Assembly: GCA_020635715.1 (NCBI GenBank)
Contig: JACJZG010000015.1
Location: forward strand, 19,328-83,327
Direction: 5' to 3'
Source of the DNA: Flavobacteriales bacterium
GTDB lineage: Bacteria; Bacteroidota; Bacteroidia; Flavobacteriales_F; PHOS-HE28
DNA length: 64,000 nt
In this document: in pieces, positions 1 to 9,097 of the stretch
How the letters are laid out: every line of letters begins with the position of its first letter
Numbering within the stretch: the first letter of the stretch is position 1
Made by a program: the position numbers and the translations under genes
The notes under the pieces: generated by a model
What the model was told of the DNA's origin: nothing
Seen by the model: the letters and a program-made list of their open reading frames with translations, nothing else
Database searches by the model: none

Positions 1-1
1 G

Positions 2-1057
2 GCCGGTGTATCCCCGGAGGCCGTTCAGGAGGTGATCATGGGCAGTGTCCTTCAAGCCAACCTGGGCCAGGCTCCCGCGCGCCAGGCATCGAAGTTCGCC
101 GGACTGCCGGACAACGTGCCGGCCACCACGGTGAACAAGGTGTGCGCCAGTGGCATGAAGGCCGTCATGATGGGTACCCAGGACATCCTCCTCGGCGATG
201 CCGATGTGGTGGTGGCCGGCGGCATGGAGAGCATGAGCCGTACTCCGTTCTACCTGGAGCAGGCCCGCTATGGCTATCGCTTCGGCAACGGCAGCGTGAT
301 CGACGGCATCGGCAAGGACGGCCTGACCGATGTGTACCACCAGACCGCCATGGGAGTGAGCGCGGACAACACCGCCAAGGAACATGGCATCACCCGCGAA
401 GAGCAGGACGCCTTCGCCATCGAGAGCTACAAGCGAAGCGCCGCCGCATGGGCCGCGGGTAGGTTCAAGGATGAAGTGGTCCCGGTGACCGTGAAGACGC
501 GGAAGGGCGAGGTGGTGGTTGACCACGACGAGGAGTATAAGAACGTGAGCTTCGAGAAGATCCCCGCGTTGAAGGCCGTCTTCTCCAAGGATGGCACCGT
601 GACCGCGGCGAACGCCAGCACGATCAACGACGGAGCCGCCGCACTGGTGCTGATGAGCGCCGACAAGGCGAAGGAACTCGGCTTGAAACCGATCGCGAAA
701 GTGTTGAGCTATGCCGATGCCGAACAGGCGCCGGAGTGGTTCACCACCACCCCTGCGAAGGCTGTACCGCGTGCGGTGGAAAAGGCCGGCCTGAAGATGA
801 GCGACATCAGCTACTTCGAACTGAACGAAGCCTTCAGCGTGGTGGGCATCGCCAACACCCGGTTGATGAAGCTTGATCCGGCCAAAGTGAACGTGAACGG
901 TGGTGCCGTATCCCTCGGACATCCGCTGGGCTGCAGTGGCGCCCGGATCCTGGTCACCTTGATCAACGTGCTGAAGCAGAACGGAGCGAAGTATGGTGCT
1001 GCAGGGATCTGCAATGGCGGCGGTGGGGCCAGTGCGATGGTGATCGAAGCGCTCTAG
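2..1057 (+). CDS. Acetyl-CoA C-acyltransferase (thiolase), 5'-truncated by window edge
   Basis: Thiolase that condenses or cleaves acyl-CoA units. The reading frame is open from base 2, so the N-terminus lies outside the window; an internal Met at base 32 is not the true start. Visible hallmarks are the nucleophile Cys in VNKVCASGMKAV, the mid-protein NEAF motif, the GHPLGCSGAR block with the catalytic His, and the C-terminal CNGGGGASAMVIEAL block with the second active-site Cys. This is the normal order for the C-terminal four-fifths of a ~390-residue biosynthetic-type thiolase. The next gene begins 3 bases after the stop, so the two are probably co-transcribed. Whether it acts in beta-oxidation, ketone metabolism or storage-polymer synthesis cannot be told from the sequence. 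Confidence 0.95.
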   Translation, partial: AGVSPEAVQEVIMGSVLQANLGQAPARQASKFAGLPDNVPATTVNKVCASGMKAVMMGTQDILLGDADVVVAGGMESMSRTPFYLEQARYGYRFGNGSVIDGIGKDGLTDVYHQTAMGVSADNTAKEHGITREEQDAFAIESYKRSAAAWAAGRFKDEVVPVTVKTRKGEVVVDHDEEYKNVSFEKIPALKAVFSKDGTVTAANASTINDGAAALVLMSADKAKELGLKPIAKVLSYADAEQAPEWFTTTPAKAVPRAVEKAGLKMSDISYFELNEAFSVVGIANTRLMKLDPAKVNVNGGAVSLGHPLGCSGARILVTLINVLKQNGAKYGAAGICNGGGGASAMVIEAL

Positions 1058-1060
1058 GCC

Positions 1061-1834
1061 ATGCCTTCCGTCATCTGCCCGCTCTCCATCGTCCCGGTCC
1101 GGAAGGAACCGAACGATCGTGCCGAAATGGTGACCCAATGGCTCTTCGGCGAGACGGCCGAGGTGATCGACCGCACGGACAAATGGAGCCGCCTGAAGTT
1201 CGACCACGACGGCTACGAGGGCTGGGTGGACAACAAACAGCTGGTGCCCTGCCTCACCCCCAACTTCGATCCGGACCTGCGGGTGATCGACCTGGCCACG
1301 GTGGTCGATCTCGGTGACCGACAAGTGCTACTTCCATACGGTGCCGTGGTCCCCTTCTACAACGACGGCACCATCCTGTGGCAGGACCGCCGGGTGCCCG
1401 TGAGCGCGGTGACCAATCACAAGCCCGACCTGGAGCGCGCCGACCTGCTCGAACTCTATCTGCACACCTTCATGGGAGCCCCCTATCTCTGGGGTGGTCG
1501 CACACCGAGCGGCGTGGATTGCAGCGGCCTCACCCAGATGCTCTTCATCCTGATGGGCATCTACCTGCCGCGCGACGCCGGTGACCAGGCGATGGAAGGT
1601 GATCCCGTGGAACTGCTCGACCTCTGCGAACCCGGCGACCTGGTCTTCTTCGACAACGAGGACGGGCGCATCATCCATGTCGGTGTCATCCTCACCCGTG
1701 GCGATGATGGCTCGCTCCGTGTGGCGCATGCCAGCGGCCGCGTGCGCATCGACAAGCTCGACCAGCAAGGCATCTTCAATGCCGAGGAAGGCAAGTACAC
1801 GCATCAGCTGCGGATGGTACGGCGGGTGTTGTAG
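1061..1834 (+). CDS. C40 family (NlpC/P60) peptidase with N-terminal SH3-like region
   Basis: Probable peptidoglycan-processing cysteine peptidase of 257 residues. Residues ~5-65 look like a bacterial SH3 domain (WLFGETAEV, WSRLKFD, YEGWVDNKQL), the middle a second SH3-like segment, and residues ~130-250 the NlpC/P60 domain. Catalytic candidates are Cys154 in GVDCSGLTQ and His206 in IIHVGVI, followed by VAHASG with a third His. The family cleaves D-gamma-Glu-diaminopimelate links in peptide stems. No clear signal peptide is present, so export route is unclear; many Bacteroidota homologues of this layout also lack an obvious one. It follows the thiolase by 3 bases. Confidence 0.9.
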   Translation: MPSVICPLSIVPVRKEPNDRAEMVTQWLFGETAEVIDRTDKWSRLKFDHDGYEGWVDNKQLVPCLTPNFDPDLRVIDLATVVDLGDRQVLLPYGAVVPFYNDGTILWQDRRVPVSAVTNHKPDLERADLLELYLHTFMGAPYLWGGRTPSGVDCSGLTQMLFILMGIYLPRDAGDQAMEGDPVELLDLCEPGDLVFFDNEDGRIIHVGVILTRGDDGSLRVAHASGRVRIDKLDQQGIFNAEEGKYTHQLRMVRRVL

Positions 1835-1979
1835 CCCTGAACGACCATAGCTTCCAGCCTCACCTTATTGTCCGGAACACGGAGGTTCCCGGCACGTTCA
1901 GGGAACGGTGTCATTGGAGCCATATGCGGTAGCTCTTCAATATTGTCATGTACTGATCTTTATCTAAACACCCGATACC

Positions 1980-3554
1980 ATGAAACGCATCATCCCATTC
2001 GTTATGGCGTCGATCCTTGCTGAGATCACTTCTGCGCAAGTCGTGGCGTGGACCAAACATGTGCCGAGGAACAATGGCTTGGTGACCTACTCACCAGGTC
2101 TATCCATGGATGACCAAGGCAATGCATATTGTTTGACCGACGCCATCCCTTACGAAATAAGAAGCTTTGACTGGAGTGGTGCACCATTAGACACGATCGA
2201 CCCTGCACAGGTCAACTTCCTGAAAGCGGTGCAAGGAGGTCATCTGGTGACAGGGTCATTCAACCAGAACATCTCTCTTGGTGGTCTCGAACTGGAAACG
2301 AATGATGGGCAGACCCGTTCGTTCCTTGTAAAGCTCGGACCGGATATGATCGCCGAGTGGTCGGTACTTGGCATACCGGTGGGTTCAGGCTCGGTGTATG
2401 TTCAAAGCATGGGTGTCTCACCATCTGGTCGATGTGCATTGTTGCTTATAGTGAATGGCACCGTTCAATGGTCAGGCCTGCAAGTGACCGGTTCGTTGAA
2501 TGACAGGTTCCTTTTGGTGTTCGATGAAAGCGGCGAAGCGGAATGGTTCAAATGGATCCGAACCGCGGAGGGCTATAATGTGCTCAACAGTCAATTCATC
2601 CAAACCGCCATCAGCGATGCGGGCGACGTATGGCTATCAACCTACTACAGCAGTACGCTTGTAATTGGAAGTGATACGCTCCCCGCCGCAGGTCTTTCAA
2701 GCTATGACCACTTCACTTTACACCTTGATGCAAATGGTGATCTGGCGGGATCGCTCCATGTCCCTTCGCTGCCTGATCGTTTCGGACTGTACTGCACGGG
2801 CATCATCCCCCATATCGATGGTACGGCCGTCTGGGTGGGCGGATTCCATGATGGTGCCAACCTGAACGGTGACATCCTGAACGGGAACGGACACACCGAA
2901 GCTCTGCTGTTGCATCTACAGAACGACGCCCAACCCAGTCAGATACTGCGCGGATACAGCGATCTGGGATCGGGTTTCGGCGATATCGCCAGAGACCCGG
3001 TCAGTGATGATCTCATCATTATCGGAAGCGCTCATGGACACCTGACATTCGTTGATCAAGAGATAGACATGAACACATACTCCTACACCTATGCGATCCA
3101 ATTGACCGCGGATGGGAGTTTCGGCCCTTTCGTTGGTCTTACACGTGGCCAGAACAATGTCGGGGGGAATTCCAGCCACGTTACCAATGCCGTGATCAGA
3201 GATGGTATCGCATACGTTCTCGGCTATGTTGGCCTGGGAGGTAAACGCTGGGATGGAACCAACCTCCCTGAAGGCCTGACACTCTCCAGGATCATCCCTT
3301 CGGACCGCGTCGGCATCCATGAGACTGTACTGGCAGCACCTCGTATCTGGCCTGTTCCTGCCTCCGACTTCATCCTGGTAGACGGAACCTGGCGAGCCGG
3401 TCCTGTGAGGTTGATCGACGTGCAAGGCCGCACGATGACCGTTCGATCCTCTGGCATGGATGGGATAATTCGCATCGATATCCAGCACCTGCCTGCGGGT
3501 TCGTATAACCTGGTCGGTGAACATGGCCCGATGGGCAGGTTCGTTAAAATGTGA
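1980..3554 (+). CDS. Secreted protein with T9SS type A C-terminal sorting domain
   Basis: A 524-residue protein with an N-terminal signal peptide (MKRIIPFVMASILAE, cleavage near TSAQ) and a C-terminal segment of about 75 residues with the pattern of T9SS type A sorting domains: WPVPASDFILVDG, VRLIDVQGRT, LPAGSYNLV and a short basic end (RFVKM). The body has repeated beta-rich segments of the LTGSFNQNISLGGLEL kind found in SBBP/beta-propeller-like cargo; no enzymatic motif is seen. The coding sequence is visibly more AT-rich than its neighbours, which suggests a different history or relaxed composition. A 145-bp gap separates it from the peptidase upstream. The 3' end converges on the TonB-receptor gene 26 bases away. 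Confidence 0.8.
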   Translation: MKRIIPFVMASILAEITSAQVVAWTKHVPRNNGLVTYSPGLSMDDQGNAYCLTDAIPYEIRSFDWSGAPLDTIDPAQVNFLKAVQGGHLVTGSFNQNISLGGLELETNDGQTRSFLVKLGPDMIAEWSVLGIPVGSGSVYVQSMGVSPSGRCALLLIVNGTVQWSGLQVTGSLNDRFLLVFDESGEAEWFKWIRTAEGYNVLNSQFIQTAISDAGDVWLSTYYSSTLVIGSDTLPAAGLSSYDHFTLHLDANGDLAGSLHVPSLPDRFGLYCTGIIPHIDGTAVWVGGFHDGANLNGDILNGNGHTEALLLHLQNDAQPSQILRGYSDLGSGFGDIARDPVSDDLIIIGSAHGHLTFVDQEIDMNTYSYTYAIQLTADGSFGPFVGLTRGQNNVGGNSSHVTNAVIRDGIAYVLGYVGLGGKRWDGTNLPEGLTLSRIIPSDRVGIHETVLAAPRIWPVPASDFILVDGTWRAGPVRLIDVQGRTMTVRSSGMDGIIRIDIQHLPAGSYNLVGEHGPMGRFVKM

Positions 3555-3580
3555 TCAACCGTGCTTCCTTGCATCACCAT

Positions 3581-5938
3581 TCAGAACCGCAGCGTGTACT
3601 GCATCACGGGCAACAAGGCCAGCTGTGGAACGTTGTCGATGCGCTGTGTGCGGTCGTTGTAGTAGTAGTACACCGGTGTGGCCGCGTTCAACACGTTCTG
3701 CACATCCAGTTTGAACTCGTGGCTCACCTTGGGACGCCCGACACGGTAGCTGGCCACGATATCGAGCTTGTGCACGGCGCCAGCCTTCTCGCTCCATGCC
3801 GGGCTTCCCTCCTTCTCCGTTCCGGCCGCGATGCTTGATGCGAGGTCGATCGGCGTGTAATACTGCCCCCCCTGCAAGGAGTACCGGAAGCCGGCCATGA
3901 GGGTGCGGTCCTTCGCCTCGGGACCGAGCTTCCATTCCTTACCGGCGAGCACGTTGCCCACCGGACCAAGGTTGAAGCGTGAGTTGTGCCAGGCGCCGTC
4001 CAATGCCTTATACCGCGACTCGCTGTAGGAGGCTGTGATCATGTAGTGGTAACCGCGTGTGAAGAACTTCTCCAGGCTCACTTCCACGCCACGGTTGTAG
4101 CCGGTGCCTGCATTGACCAGCGGCTTATTCGTGAACCACTCCGCCATGTTGTTCACCGCGAAGGCACTGTTCGGATCGTTCTCCACCGGGAGGTCGTACA
4201 GATGCTGGTAGTACACCTCCGCCTTCAATTGCATGTCCTCGGCCACTTCTTGTTCGAAACCCGCCACCACATGCGCCGCACGGGTCAGGCCAAGTCCTTC
4301 GTTGGGACGGACCACGGTCCCGTCCTGATCGACATCCTGTGCCAGGTAGGTCATCAGTCCTTCCGTCTTCGAATGCAAGCCCGCTCCCAGCGTGAAGGCC
4401 CGATCAGGGCGAACCTGGTAGCGCAACGCCAATCGCGGTTCCACGCTCGCCGCCTTGTTCAGGTCGAAGTACAGGAAATGCACCCCGCTCGTGAGCGTCC
4501 ACTGTTCATTCCAGCGCCACTTCCAGCTCGTGAAGGCCTGTATCGTGTTCGCGGATCCGGCGCGGTCCAGATTGAGTACCATGCGCTGGCGATCGGGATC
4601 CCAGGAATTCGCGTACATCCGGAAGCGCTCGTTGGAGACGATGATGCCCGAACGCAACTTATGATGCGCGTTGATGCGCGTGTTCACCGTGCTGGAAAGA
4701 CGGAGCGCCCATTTCGCCAGGTCATCCTTGTGGCGCAGCTCCAATGGCGTTTCGCCCGGCACCGGACTCTCGGTGTAATCCGTTCCACTGCCATTGCCGC
4801 TCATGGAGACGTTGGTGTAAATGAAGCTCTTCTCACCAAGCGTCTTCGTGTGGCTCAGTCCGATCACGCCCATCCGCGAACCGAATTCGGCACGTGAGAA
4901 CAGGGTATCCTCCTTCACCCCAAGATCCTCGTCCACGATCGCGCTTCGACCTCCCAGGCCATACAGTGCGATGGTCCCATAGTCGGCTGAAGGCAGACGC
5001 ACCTTGAAGGCCGCATCGGTATACCGCGGAACACCACCGTAATCCACGATGCCCGCACCATCCAGCAGAGCCAGGGTGCTGTAGCGGTAGTTCGCGAGGT
5101 AACTGCCTCCATTGGTACCCGGGATCGGTCCTTCGGCGGTGAGGTCGGTGCCGAGAACACCCGCCTTCAGGGTGTACTCCCGCTTGCGGTCGTTGCCGTT
5201 GCGCAGGCGCATGTCGAAGACCGCGCTGTACACGTTGCCGTACTCCGCGGTGAACGCACCGGTGTAGAACTCGGAATCGTCGATCATATCGCTGTTGAGC
5301 ACATTGATGGGACCACCGGTGCTCCCATCATCGCTGAAGTGGTTCGGGTTGGGGATCTCCACCCCTTCCAGGCGCCACTGCACGCCTTTCGGTGAATTGC
5401 CCCGCACCACCACGGTGTTGTTCCCGGACGGGTCACCCGCCACACCGGGGAAGCTGCTCACCATGCGCGCCGGATCGTTGATGCCGCCAGCGATGCGTGA
5501 GGTCTCCTCCACGCTGATCCGACGCGCGCTCACCGTGGCCATGTCATTGCGCAGTTCGCCCTTGCGTTCCGGCGCCTTCACCTCGAACTCCTTCAATTGC
5601 GCCACGCTCTCCTGCATGCGCACCTCGAGCACGAGCTCCTTCGCACTGGTGAGCAAGAGGTTGGCCATGCGTTGTTCCTCGAAGCCGACCATGCGGATCT
5701 GAAGATCGACCCGTCCGGTGGGCACTTCGTTGATGATGAAACGACCGTCGAAGTCGGTGGTGGCACCCTTGATCGGGTCCGAGCCCGCGATCACCACGGT
5801 CGCACCGATGAGCGGTTGGCGCGTATCGGCATCGAGTATGGTGCCTCGGATGGCCTGGGTATTGGCTTGGGCCATCAGTTCGCCGGAAAGAGCGATCAGG
5901 ACCAGCATGATGAACGCGAGAAGGGCACGGAGGTACAT
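3581..5938 (-). CDS. TonB-dependent receptor with N-terminal carboxypeptidase-like domain
   Basis: Outer-membrane TonB-dependent receptor. From the chosen start (Met at 5938, MYLRALLAFIML) it has a signal peptide, then a carboxypeptidase-D-like regulatory domain (IRGTILDADTRQPLIGATV, FDGRFIINEVPTG), a plug domain (NDPARMVSSFPGV, NTVVVRGNSPKGVQWRLEGV) and a C-terminal beta-barrel ending in Phe (QYTLRF). An upstream Met at 5968 is in frame but would leave a polar extension before the signal peptide. No STN domain is present. That is notable because an STN domain is encoded by the gene upstream in the same FecI/FecR-type cluster. No SusD partner is present, so the substrate is unknown. A 12-bp motif shared with fecR lies 40 bp upstream of the start. 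Confidence 0.9.
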   Translation of the reverse strand: MYLRALLAFIMLVLIALSGELMAQANTQAIRGTILDADTRQPLIGATVVIAGSDPIKGATTDFDGRFIINEVPTGRVDLQIRMVGFEEQRMANLLLTSAKELVLEVRMQESVAQLKEFEVKAPERKGELRNDMATVSARRISVEETSRIAGGINDPARMVSSFPGVAGDPSGNNTVVVRGNSPKGVQWRLEGVEIPNPNHFSDDGSTGGPINVLNSDMIDDSEFYTGAFTAEYGNVYSAVFDMRLRNGNDRKREYTLKAGVLGTDLTAEGPIPGTNGGSYLANYRYSTLALLDGAGIVDYGGVPRYTDAAFKVRLPSADYGTIALYGLGGRSAIVDEDLGVKEDTLFSRAEFGSRMGVIGLSHTKTLGEKSFIYTNVSMSGNGSGTDYTESPVPGETPLELRHKDDLAKWALRLSSTVNTRINAHHKLRSGIIVSNERFRMYANSWDPDRQRMVLNLDRAGSANTIQAFTSWKWRWNEQWTLTSGVHFLYFDLNKAASVEPRLALRYQVRPDRAFTLGAGLHSKTEGLMTYLAQDVDQDGTVVRPNEGLGLTRAAHVVAGFEQEVAEDMQLKAEVYYQHLYDLPVENDPNSAFAVNNMAEWFTNKPLVNAGTGYNRGVEVSLEKFFTRGYHYMITASYSESRYKALDGAWHNSRFNLGPVGNVLAGKEWKLGPEAKDRTLMAGFRYSLQGGQYYTPIDLASSIAAGTEKEGSPAWSEKAGAVHKLDIVASYRVGRPKVSHEFKLDVQNVLNAATPVYYYYNDRTQRIDNVPQLALLPVMQYTLRF

Positions 5939-5977
5939 GGGTGGTGTTCGTTTCCCATGGGACAACATGGGTATCGG

Positions 5978-5989
5978 ATACCCCTATCC
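5978..5989 (-). promoter_or_regulatory. Motif GGATAGGGGTAT upstream of TonB receptor gene
   Basis: On the minus strand this 12-mer is identical to one at 9098-9109, just before fecR. Here it also sits in a small dyad, CGGATA-4 nt-TATCCG (5975-5990). The spacing to the start codon (about 40 bp) is similar in the two places, which suits a promoter or operator recognised by the ECF sigma factor encoded in this cluster. The function is inferred. Confidence 0.5.
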
Positions 5990-6106
5990 GTATCGGGAAA
6001 AGATCACCTCGAACGTCGCCTACCGGCAGATCCGGTGGTCCCTCAAGGGCTCAAGACGACCATTGGTCGAAGGCGGAAATACAAGCACGAAAGGCTCCTC
6101 CGTGGG

Positions 6107-8110
6107 TCAGAACCTGACGCCGACCCCCGCGCGGAATCCGAGCCAGCCTTGCAGCTGCGTGACACCGCCGACCTCTTCGAACAGTAGCTCGCTCGGCGCC
6201 AGTTCGCTGAGGTAGGCGGTATGCTCCTCATTGCGCCAATTCGAGACGAGCAGGTTGCACATAGGGCCCGCCGTAACCAGCAGGTGATCACCGATATCGC
6301 GCGTGTATTGAAGCCCGAAGCGACCGAGGATGTTCACCGCTTCGACCCATCGGGGCTGTTCCATCACCTGCTCACCCGTGAGTTCGATGTTCAAATGGTC
6401 GTGCTTTCCCAGTCTGATCTCCGACCCGAAGCCATAGAGGAAGCCCCAGCGACCCGCGTCATCCACGGCGGGTGAATAGCCGAGGATGTTGTGGAACTGA
6501 CGTGTGCCTGTGCGCAGGGTCAGTGCCAATGGAAGCACATCGGTCGTGCTCACGTCCACCCGGTGGTAGCCGCGGCGTGCGAAGCTGAGGATCCCGATGC
6601 TGGTTCCACCGATCGAGTCGCTGATGTTGAGTATGCCCACCTGCCAACCCTTGGAAAGCGTGGCATAATTGACCGTTCCCACCTGTCCGCCATGTGCGGT
6701 ACCGCTCACCGCATTGATCCCGAACGAGAACTGGCCACCGGTGACATCCCCTGCGTAGTTCATGCCGAAACCGACCTGTCCGCCGCTCACCACGGTGGGG
6801 ACGATGTTGACACCGAACGAGACCTGCCCACCTGTGACCGCCCAGGCGTAGTTCCCACCCAAGCCCACCTGACCACCACCCACCGAGTCGAGCGCGAGGT
6901 TCACACCGCCCGCCACCTGCGCACCCGTCACCTTCCGTCCGTAGTTGACACCTCCTGCGATCTGCGCCTTCTTCACATTCTTCGGTGTCACGTTCACGCC
7001 ACCGGAGATCTGCGTTCCGTCCACGTCCTGTGTCGCCACGTTGCATCCCCCGCTGATCTGTACGCCCGTCGATCCACCCTTCACCACGTTCGCGCCACCC
7101 GCCACCTGCACACCCTTCAGGGCACCCCACACGGTATTCCCGAACCCCGCGATCTGCACTCCTTCCAAGGTGCGCATGGTGTGATTGATGGCGCCCGCGA
7201 TCTGCACCCCTTTCGTATCACGACCGACCAGGTTGGTCAGGCCCGCGATCTGCATGCCCTGCACCTCGTGCGTCTCGATATTGGCCACTCCGCCGATCTC
7301 GAACCCCTTCAACCCACGGGAATAGCCGGCCAGTACGTTGAGCGACAAACCGTTCACCGCGATCGGTGCGATGTCCTTGTTGCTGCTCAGCGTCGGTATG
7401 AAGGAGATCTGCCAGTCGCGGAATTCTGCGAGGTCGAGGTTCGCGGCCAGATCGAACCGGGCGTCAGGCACCAGCAATCGCGCAACACCCAGGTCCTCCA
7501 CGCCGCATCGGTCGTAGAGGCATATCGGATCGACGGGTCGAAGGATGGAACGCTTCTGCAGTGCCAGGCGCGGCAACACGCCATCGCGTCCCACATACAC
7601 CACGGTATCATGATATTCCTTGCGCATCACGAGGATCGCGGTCCGGTCGCGTTCGCCCGACACTTCCAACTCGAAGGTGCCAAGCCCGTCCGTTGACGTG
7701 GCATGCTTGCCGTCCACCTCATGCACGAAGGCCTGTGCCACGGGACCTCCGCCATCCGCATCGTACACGGCGCCCTTGATCATGAAGCGCTGCTTGGCTC
7801 CGCTCCTGTCCAACAGGATGATGTGGTTGCCCGTCTCCTTCAGCTCGAAACGGCTTCCCACCAATCCCCGCAAGGCTGACCCAACGGTCCCGTTCACGGC
7901 AAGGTCCACCAGACTGTCGTTGTTCACCGCAGCTGCGTTGTAGCTCAGTTTGAACCCACCGTCGCGTGCTATGAGCGCCAGCCCTTCGGAAAGACGAACA
8001 CGGCGGGCATCGACCCGTACCTGACGTTCAAGGATGGATTGTGCCACACCGAAGCCCGGCAGCAACAGCATCACGAGGATCATCCTCCACCGATCAACAA
8101 CCGGGGCCAT
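6107..8110 (-). CDS. STN-domain protein with carboxypeptidase-like domain and 16-residue surface repeats
   Basis: About 667 residues. After a signal peptide (MILVMLLLPGFGVAQS) comes an STN domain (ARRVRLSEGLALIARDGG, GTVGSALRGLVGSRFEL, NHIILLD), then a carboxypeptidase-like regulatory domain (IKGAVYDADGGGPVAQAFV), a linker, and about 16 tandem repeats of 15-16 residues with consensus GxQ(I/V)(A/S/G)GGxN. The C-terminal ~120 residues look beta-rich, as in a small barrel or surface domain. The repeats resemble LA_2272-type surface repeats, from memory only. Starts at 8134, 8110 or 8083 are possible; 8110 overlaps the fecR stop by 17 bases and gives a charged n-region before the hydrophobic core. 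STN domains normally pass receptor status to FecR, so this may be the transducer of the sigma/FecR pair, detached from the receptor. Confidence 0.8.
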   Translation of the reverse strand: MAPVVDRWRMILVMLLLPGFGVAQSILERQVRVDARRVRLSEGLALIARDGGFKLSYNAAAVNNDSLVDLAVNGTVGSALRGLVGSRFELKETGNHIILLDRSGAKQRFMIKGAVYDADGGGPVAQAFVHEVDGKHATSTDGLGTFELEVSGERDRTAILVMRKEYHDTVVYVGRDGVLPRLALQKRSILRPVDPICLYDRCGVEDLGVARLLVPDARFDLAANLDLAEFRDWQISFIPTLSSNKDIAPIAVNGLSLNVLAGYSRGLKGFEIGGVANIETHEVQGMQIAGLTNLVGRDTKGVQIAGAINHTMRTLEGVQIAGFGNTVWGALKGVQVAGGANVVKGGSTGVQISGGCNVATQDVDGTQISGGVNVTPKNVKKAQIAGGVNYGRKVTGAQVAGGVNLALDSVGGGQVGLGGNYAWAVTGGQVSFGVNIVPTVVSGGQVGFGMNYAGDVTGGQFSFGINAVSGTAHGGQVGTVNYATLSKGWQVGILNISDSIGGTSIGILSFARRGYHRVDVSTTDVLPLALTLRTGTRQFHNILGYSPAVDDAGRWGFLYGFGSEIRLGKHDHLNIELTGEQVMEQPRWVEAVNILGRFGLQYTRDIGDHLLVTAGPMCNLLVSNWRNEEHTAYLSELAPSELLFEEVGGVTQLQGWLGFRAGVGVRF
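6577..7317 (-). repeat. Coding tandem repeat, ~16 units of 15-16 codons (GVQIAGGxN type)
   Basis: Successive units read FEIGGVAN, MQIAGLTN, VQIAGAIN, VQIAGFGN, VQVAGGAN, VQISGGCN, TQISGGVN, AQIAGGVN, AQVAGGVN, GQVGLGGN, GQVSFGVN, GQVGFGMN, GQFSFGIN, GQVGTVN, WQVGILN and TSIGILSF. The regular Gly/Asn spacing suggests a beta-helical or beta-sheet stack. Early units carry VQIAG and later ones GGQV(S/G)FG, so the array has diverged in two blocks. Confidence 0.85.
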
Positions 8111-9065
8111 CGAGCAGGTAGGTTCCTGGCGCACCCTGTGTGAGCATGAGGCCGTAGGTATCCGCGATCACCCGCAGGATGTAGTCGATCGGCTCATCTT
8201 CGAAGGTGGCGGTGAGCACACAACGTTCCAAGCCTTCATGCGCGAGTTGCACGCGCACTTGGAACAGCTGCTCCAACTGGGCGACGACGGCCGACATCGG
8301 TGCCTGTTGGAACTGGATGATGCGATCACCGAAGACCGAGGCCGGTGGCGCCGGCAGGCGCTCCAGCAGGTGCGCGGTCTTGTTGAACCGTGCGTATCCG
8401 CCAGCCTCGAGGAACACGGTGTCGCCTTCCGCCTCCACCCGCACCTTGCCATGACGCACCCGCACGAGCACGCTGGACGATGTGTCGAAGGCGCTCACCT
8501 CGAAGGCGGTGCCCAGCACGGTGACCGTCACCGCTTCCGTGGTGACCACGAAGGGCCGCGCCTCATCCCTTTCCACTTCGAAGTAGCCTTCCCCGTGCAG
8601 GGTGATCCGGCGTTCATCCTTCATGTGCACGTTCGCGTGGGAGCCGGGTGATAGCACCACGGTGCTCTTGTCCTTCAGTACGGTGCGCAGGTGTTCGGTC
8701 GTTGCCATGAGCTCTTGGGGGCGTTGATCGTTCCAGTATCGAACACCGACGAAGAGACCGACCAGAACGGCCGCCGCCGCGACCCAGCGCGTGAGCATTC
8801 GGCCGCGTTGTAGGGGGATCACGCGTCCACGGCCTTCCGCTTCAGCTATCCGGGCCTGCAGCTGGGACCATGCCCTATCCACGTCCACCCCGGGTGCGGC
8901 GCTTCCGGCACCAAGCTCCCAGATCGAGCGCATGTGCTCGAGCTCGGCCGCGTTGGCCGGGTCGGCAGCCGCCCAGGCTTCCACGGCCAGGCGCTCCTCC
9001 GGCGAGGCTTCCCCGCTCAGGTATCGGGCCAGCGATCCGCTGGTGCTATGACCTTCTTCGTTCAA
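8094..9065 (-). CDS. FecR family anti-sigma factor
   Basis: A 323-residue membrane anti-sigma regulator. The N-terminal ~90 residues are the cytoplasmic sigma-binding part (LARYLSGEASPEERLAVEAW). One membrane segment follows at residues ~90-110 (RWVAAAAVLVGLFVGVRYW), then the periplasmic FecR domain (LKDKSTVVLSPGSHANV, ITLHGEGYFEVERDEARPF, VTVLGTAFEVSAF) and a C-terminal DUF4974-like domain (DRIIQFQQAPMSAVVAQLEQ). The only reasonable start is TTG at 9065; the next in-frame ATG would cut away the sigma-binding region. It follows the sigma gene by 43 bases and probably holds that factor inactive until the periplasmic signal arrives. Confidence 0.93.
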   Translation of the reverse strand: MNEEGHSTSGSLARYLSGEASPEERLAVEAWAAADPANAAELEHMRSIWELGAGSAAPGVDVDRAWSQLQARIAEAEGRGRVIPLQRGRMLTRWVAAAAVLVGLFVGVRYWNDQRPQELMATTEHLRTVLKDKSTVVLSPGSHANVHMKDERRITLHGEGYFEVERDEARPFVVTTEAVTVTVLGTAFEVSAFDTSSSVLVRVRHGKVRVEAEGDTVFLEAGGYARFNKTAHLLERLPAPPASVFGDRIIQFQQAPMSAVVAQLEQLFQVRVQLAHEGLERCVLTATFEDEPIDYILRVIADTYGLMLTQGAPGTYLLDGPGC

Positions 9066-9097
9066 TGTGTTCGTCCCTAAGACAACGTCCTCCCGGA

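Noticed and set aside
6491..7696. A 401-codon plus-strand open frame over the repeat part of the STN protein
   Set aside because: It is produced by the regular codon repeats of the minus-strand gene read in reverse; it has His/Arg-rich content and no start signal.
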